Assembly: GCA_021372495.1 (NCBI GenBank) | Contig: JAJFUF010000007.1 | Location: 1-64,000, forward strand | Length of the DNA stretch: 64,000 nt | Direction of reading: 5' to 3' | Source of the DNA: Lysobacteraceae bacterium | GTDB taxonomy: Bacteria > Pseudomonadota > Gammaproteobacteria > Xanthomonadales > Rhodanobacteraceae | Part shown: positions 60,603 to 64,000 of the stretch, one piece after another | Layout: each line of letters starts with the position of its first letter | Position numbering within the stretch: the first letter of the stretch is position 1 | The notes under the pieces: model-generated | The model's database searches: none | The model's input: only the letters and a program-made list of their open reading frames with translations | What the model was told of the DNA's origin: nothing | Translations under genes and position numbers: made by a program

Positions 60603-62546
60603 ATGAAACCGATGCACGCCTCGCTGGCGCTGGCCGTGGCGCTGGCGCTCGCCGCCTGCTCTTCCTCCAAGGCGCCGGAAACCTCGGCGCAGGCGCCGGC
60701 CAGGGCCGCGCCGACCGCCGCCGAGGCGCACGCGTTCGTCGCGCAGATGAACAAGGACTACAAGGCGCAATCGCTGGAACCGGCCGCCGCCGAGTGGGTC
60801 GCCGAGACCTACATCACCGGCGACACGCAGATGCTGACGGCGAAGGCGCAGGAGCGCTACCTGAAGTGGCTGTCGGACGAGATCGGGCGCGCGCGCCCCT
60901 ACGAGGCCGCCGCCGGCATCGAGCCCGCGGACAAGCGCGCGCTGCAACTGCTCAAGCTGCAGACCGCGATCCCGGCGCCGAAGAACCCCGCGCACCTGAC
61001 CGAGCTGACCACGCTCGCGTCCCGGCTCACCGCCGCCTACGGCGCCGGCAAGTACTGCACCGACGCCAACGACCCGAAAACCTGCAGGAACCTCGACGAC
61101 GCCAGCAAGATCCTCGCCGAGGACCGCGACTGGAACGACGACCTCGCCGCCTGGCAGGGCTGGCACAGCGTCGGCCGCGGCATGCGCGGCGACTACGTGC
61201 GCTTCGTCGAGTTGCTGAACGAGGGCGCCAAGGATCTCGGCTACGACAACGTCGGCACCATGTGGCGCGCCGGCTACGACATGAGCCCGGCCGACTTCAA
61301 CGCCGAGACCGACCGCCTGTGGAGCCAGGTCAAGCCGCTGTACTCGCAACTGCAGTGCTACGTGCGGCGCAGGCTGAAGGACCAGTACGGCGACCGCATG
61401 CCGGCCGACGGCACCATCCCCGCGCACGTCACCGGCAACATGTGGGCGCAGGACTGGTCGAACATCTACAGCCTCGTGCAGCCGTATCCCGGCGCCGGCA
61501 GCCTCGACGTCGACGCGCGCCTGCAGGCCGGGCGCGACGCCGAGTACCGCAAGCTGCTGGCCGCGTTCAAGGGCAAGCCGACCGCCGACGACCTCGCCGC
61601 GCTCGACCGCCAGGCCGACGCCGGCAACGCGCTGGTGATGGTCAAGCGCGCCGAGGACTTCTACACCTCGATCGGCTTCCCGGCGCTGCCGGCGTCGTTC
61701 TTCGAGAAATCGATGTTCCTGCGCCCGCGCGACCGCGACGCGCTGTGCCACGCCAGCGCATGGCCGATGAACTTCGCCACCGACGTGCGCTTCAAGATGT
61801 GCATCCGCCCGACCGCGGAAGACCAGTACACGGTCTACCACGAGATGGGGCACATCTATTACTTCCTCGCCTACAAGGACCAGCCGCCGATCTTCCAGGG
61901 CGGCGCCAACGACGGTTTCCACGAGGCGATCGGCGACACCATCCGCCTGAACCTGACGCCCGCCTACCTGCACCGCATCGGCCTGGCCGGCGCCGCCAGC
62001 GAGGACGAGAAGGCGGTGATCAACGCGCAGATGAAGCTGGCGCTGGAGAAGGTGGCGTTCCTGCCGTTCGGCCTGCTGATCGACAAGTGGCGCTGGGGCG
62101 TGTTCGACGGCTCGATCAAGCCGGCGCAGTACAACACCGCGTGGTGGGAGCTGCGCCGCAAGTACCAGGGCGTGTCCGCGCCAGTCGCGCGCGACGCCGC
62201 GGACTTCGACCCGGGCGCGAAGAACCACGTGCCGACCAACGTGCCCTACATGCGCTACTTCCTCGCCGACATCCTGCAGTTCCAGTTCCAGCGCGCGCTG
62301 TGCAAGGACGCCGGCTTCGACGGCCCGCTGTACCAGTGCTCGATCTACGGCAACAAGGACGCCGGCGCGAAGTTCTGGCGGATGCTCGGCGCCGGCGCCA
62401 GCGAACCTTGGCAGCAGACGCTGAAGACGCTGACCGGCAAGGACGACATGGACGCCAGCGCGATCATCGACTACTTCCAGCCGCTGCACGCCTGGTTGCA
62501 GGAGCAGAACAAGGGCGTCGACTGCGGCTGGACGGGCGAGGGCTGA
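60603..62546 (+). CDS. M2-family peptidyl-dipeptidase (ACE homologue), lipoprotein
   Basis: 647 residues behind GGGGAGG. A lipoprotein signal (LALAACSS) anchors it to an envelope membrane. The peptidase M2 fold has the zinc site HEMGH (413-417) and third ligand Glu441 (FHEAIGD), the same spacing as in angiotensin-converting enzyme. Family segments WNDDLAAWQGWHSVGRGMRGDY and YMRYFLADILQFQFQRALCKDAG are present. M2 enzymes release C-terminal dipeptides. It starts 62 bp after the HExxH gene and is probably transcribed separately. Confidence 0.93.
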   Translation: MKPMHASLALAVALALAACSSSKAPETSAQAPARAAPTAAEAHAFVAQMNKDYKAQSLEPAAAEWVAETYITGDTQMLTAKAQERYLKWLSDEIGRARPYEAAAGIEPADKRALQLLKLQTAIPAPKNPAHLTELTTLASRLTAAYGAGKYCTDANDPKTCRNLDDASKILAEDRDWNDDLAAWQGWHSVGRGMRGDYVRFVELLNEGAKDLGYDNVGTMWRAGYDMSPADFNAETDRLWSQVKPLYSQLQCYVRRRLKDQYGDRMPADGTIPAHVTGNMWAQDWSNIYSLVQPYPGAGSLDVDARLQAGRDAEYRKLLAAFKGKPTADDLAALDRQADAGNALVMVKRAEDFYTSIGFPALPASFFEKSMFLRPRDRDALCHASAWPMNFATDVRFKMCIRPTAEDQYTVYHEMGHIYYFLAYKDQPPIFQGGANDGFHEAIGDTIRLNLTPAYLHRIGLAGAASEDEKAVINAQMKLALEKVAFLPFGLLIDKWRWGVFDGSIKPAQYNTAWWELRRKYQGVSAPVARDAADFDPGAKNHVPTNVPYMRYFLADILQFQFQRALCKDAGFDGPLYQCSIYGNKDAGAKFWRMLGAGASEPWQQTLKTLTGKDDMDASAIIDYFQPLHAWLQEQNKGVDCGWTGEG

Positions 62547-62580
62547 GGCGAGGCACGGCCCCGTCCCGAAGGCCGGATCC

Positions 62581-62611
62581 TGCCCTCCCCGCTTACGCCG
62601 GCGGGCGAGGG
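62581..62611. repeat. Imperfect palindrome of REP type after the M2 peptidase
   Basis: CCCTCCCCGC and GCGGGCGAGGGG face each other across TTACGCCG, with one mismatch or bulge. It resembles the elements in mfd and near 26203, but more degenerate. Confidence 0.4.
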
Positions 62612-62654
62612 GAAACGCACACCGTCCGCACATCCACACGCACAGGAATCGACC

Positions 62655-62894
62655 ATGCAACGCTGGCTCAAGCTCCCCGACGGCCGCTTCATCGACGCCA
62701 ACGCCATCGTCTACATCGGCAAGCCGGAAGGCTTTCCGCGCCTCGACGAGGACGGCAACGACCTCGGCCCCGGCGTGGCGGTGCTGCTCGGCACCGGCCT
62801 CGCGCGCGAACAGCAGCTCAGCGTGACCGGCTCGCGCGAGGAAATGATGGCGCTGCTGAAGGCGCTGATGAGCGTCGGCGCGGCGTCCGCCTGA
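62655..62894 (+). CDS. Small hypothetical protein
   Basis: 79 residues: WLKLPDGRFIDANAIVYIGKPEGFPRLDEDGNDLGPGVAVLLGTG..., then a helical end EEMMALLKALMSVGAA. Predicted as soluble. I do not recognise a family. Codon use fits the genome. It ends 2 bp before the stop of the convergent transporter gene. Confidence 0.6.
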   Translation: MQRWLKLPDGRFIDANAIVYIGKPEGFPRLDEDGNDLGPGVAVLLGTGLAREQQLSVTGSREEMMALLKALMSVGAASA

Positions 62895-62896
62895 GG

Positions 62897-64000
62897 TCAG
62901 GCCGCGGGCGCCGGGGCCGCCTGCGCGGCCTCGCGCCTGCACATCGCGCGGTACCAGCGCCAACTGGCGAAGCCGACCGCGGTCAGCAGCGCCGCGCCCA
63001 GCGCCAGCTTCGGCGCGCTGTCCGACAGCAGCGGCGAGATCGCGCCGGCCAGCACCGCGTTGAAGATCAGCGCCACGAAGGTCTGCATCGACGAGGCCGC
63101 GCCGCGATGCGCGGGGAAGCGGTCGAGCAGCAACAGCACCAGCGTCGGGAAACTCAGCGTGATGCCGATCGCATGCACGCCGATCGGGATCACCGACCAC
63201 GGCAGGCGCGGCTGCGGCAGCCACGCGTGCAGCGCCACGTTGGCCGCGCTGGCGGCCAGCATGATCGCGTAGCCGGCGCCGACCGTCGCCGCCACCGACA
63301 CCTTGCCGGCGAGCCGCCCGGACAGCCACGCGCCCGCCATCATGCCGCCGATCGCCGGCACGAACAGCCACGGGAAGCCCGCGCGCGACAGGTGCAGCAG
63401 GTCGAGCACGAACGCCGGCGCCGACACGATGTAGACGAACAGCGCGCTGAAGTTCACCGTGCTCGAGATCGCCAGCGGCCAGAACTGGCGGTCGCCGAGG
63501 ATGTGCCGGCAGGTCGCCAGCAGCGGCGCCGGCGCGAACGGCTGGCGCGCCTCGCGTGCGTGCGTTTCCGGCAGGCTCAGCGCGCAGGCCGCGCCGAGCG
63601 CCAGCGCGAACGCCGCCATCGCCCAGAAGATGCCGCGCCAGCCGGCGATGCCGAGCAGCGCCGCGCCGACGACCGGCGCGATCGCCGGCGCGATGCCGAA
63701 GATCAGCGTGACCTGCGCCATCAGCCGCTGCGCCTCGGCGCCGTGGTAGCGGTCGCGCACGATCGCGCGGCCGACGATCTGGCCGGCGCCGGCGGACATG
63801 CCCTGCAGGGCGCGGCAGACCAGCAGCGCCGTCATCGAAGTCGTCAGCGCCGCCGCCGCCGCGGACAGCGCGTACACGCCCAGGCCGACGACGATCACCG
63901 GGCGACGCCCGTAGGCGTCCGACAGCGGGCCGTGGAACAGTCCCATCAGCGCGTAGGCGACCAGGTAGACGCTGAGCGTCTGCTGCATCTCCACCTTGCC
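62897..64000 (-). CDS. Bcr/CflA-type MFS drug-efflux transporter (5' end beyond window)
   Basis: At least 368 codons are open to the right window edge, with the N-terminus missing. It contains MQQTLSVYLVAYALMGLFHGPLSDAYGRRPVIVVGLGVYAL, the motif A region of DHA1 drug:proton antiporters, and RALQGMSAGAGQIVGRAIVRDRY, the typical Bcr/CflA second motif. About eleven helices are visible. The likely role is export of drugs or other small molecules. Confidence 0.9.
   Translation of the reverse strand, partial: GKVEMQQTLSVYLVAYALMGLFHGPLSDAYGRRPVIVVGLGVYALSAAAAALTTSMTALLVCRALQGMSAGAGQIVGRAIVRDRYHGAEAQRLMAQVTLIFGIAPAIAPVVGAALLGIAGWRGIFWAMAAFALALGAACALSLPETHAREARQPFAPAPLLATCRHILGDRQFWPLAISSTVNFSALFVYIVSAPAFVLDLLHLSRAGFPWLFVPAIGGMMAGAWLSGRLAGKVSVAATVGAGYAIMLAASAANVALHAWLPQPRLPWSVIPIGVHAIGITLSFPTLVLLLLDRFPAHRGAASSMQTFVALIFNAVLAGAISPLLSDSAPKLALGAALLTAVGFASWRWYRAMCRREAAQAAPAPAA

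Overview
The window is 64 kb of very GC-rich chromosome from a gammaproteobacterium, most probably in the Xanthomonadales (Lysobacter, Luteimonas or a relative). The reasons are the gene set (mfd next to a Slp/RlmJ region, aspartate/glutamate leucyltransferase, a DUF6491 protein, an ACE-like M2 peptidase lipoprotein, minCDE and a cbb3 oxidase cluster), the extreme G/C bias at third codon positions, and interspersed palindromic repeats of kinds common in that order. I see no prophage, plasmid functions, CRISPR array, rRNA, tRNA or intact insertion sequence. Species-level placement is inference.

Layout. 1-5.0 kb (minus strand): a copper/heavy-metal resistance cluster, read right to left. It holds a small Cys/His-rich secreted protein in the copL position, copA (Tat-exported multicopper oxidase), copB, a cytochrome c with a His-rich linker and an NTF2-like domain, a second small Cys-containing secreted protein, and the start of a TolC/CzcC-type outer-membrane gene. 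5.2-7.7 kb: rlmJ, a Slp-type lipoprotein and a CDF metal transporter. 7.85-14.7 kb: a complete ccoNOQP-(short fixH)-ccoI-ccoS-TauE/SafE operon behind a well-formed ANR/FNR box. 14.8-30.9 kb: mostly housekeeping genes (mfd, rlmKL, ampD-like amidase, acyl-CoA thioesterase II, bpt) mixed with small hypothetical and secreted proteins. 31.0-36.3 kb: a GST-like protein and azurin behind a second FNR-like box, an acyl-CoA ligase, and a convergent AraC regulator and MddA-type methyltransferase.

36.5-40.6 kb is a patchwork of GNAT acetyltransferases, small membrane proteins and repeats. It ends in a markedly lower-GC stretch with two orphan genes, probably acquired. 40.7-53.5 kb: purT, a transglutaminase-like protein, a VanY-type peptidase, a methyltransferase with a partial tandem duplication, a TPR-sulfotransferase, a 3-methyladenine glycosylase, DUF423, and a GldA/GldF/GldG-like ABC system with a DUF4340 protein. 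53.9-57.2 kb: an SRPBCC/GyrI-like membrane-anchored protein ending in a classic terminator, and a DesK/NarL-type two-component pair. 57.4-60 kb: a GNAT gene and minCDE. 60-64 kb: a HExxH protein, the M2 peptidase, a small hypothetical and a truncated Bcr/CflA-type transporter.

Most notable points: a REP-type palindromic element carried in frame inside mfd; a 181-bp tandem duplication at the 3' end of a methyltransferase, in which the repeat supplies the stop codon; a cytochrome c-NTF2 fusion in the copper cluster; two FNR-like boxes each with a correctly spaced -10; several probable leaderless genes; and a low-GC island with orphan genes. None is proven to be a new system. The copper-cluster fusion and the Gld-like ABC cluster are the best candidates for undescribed function.
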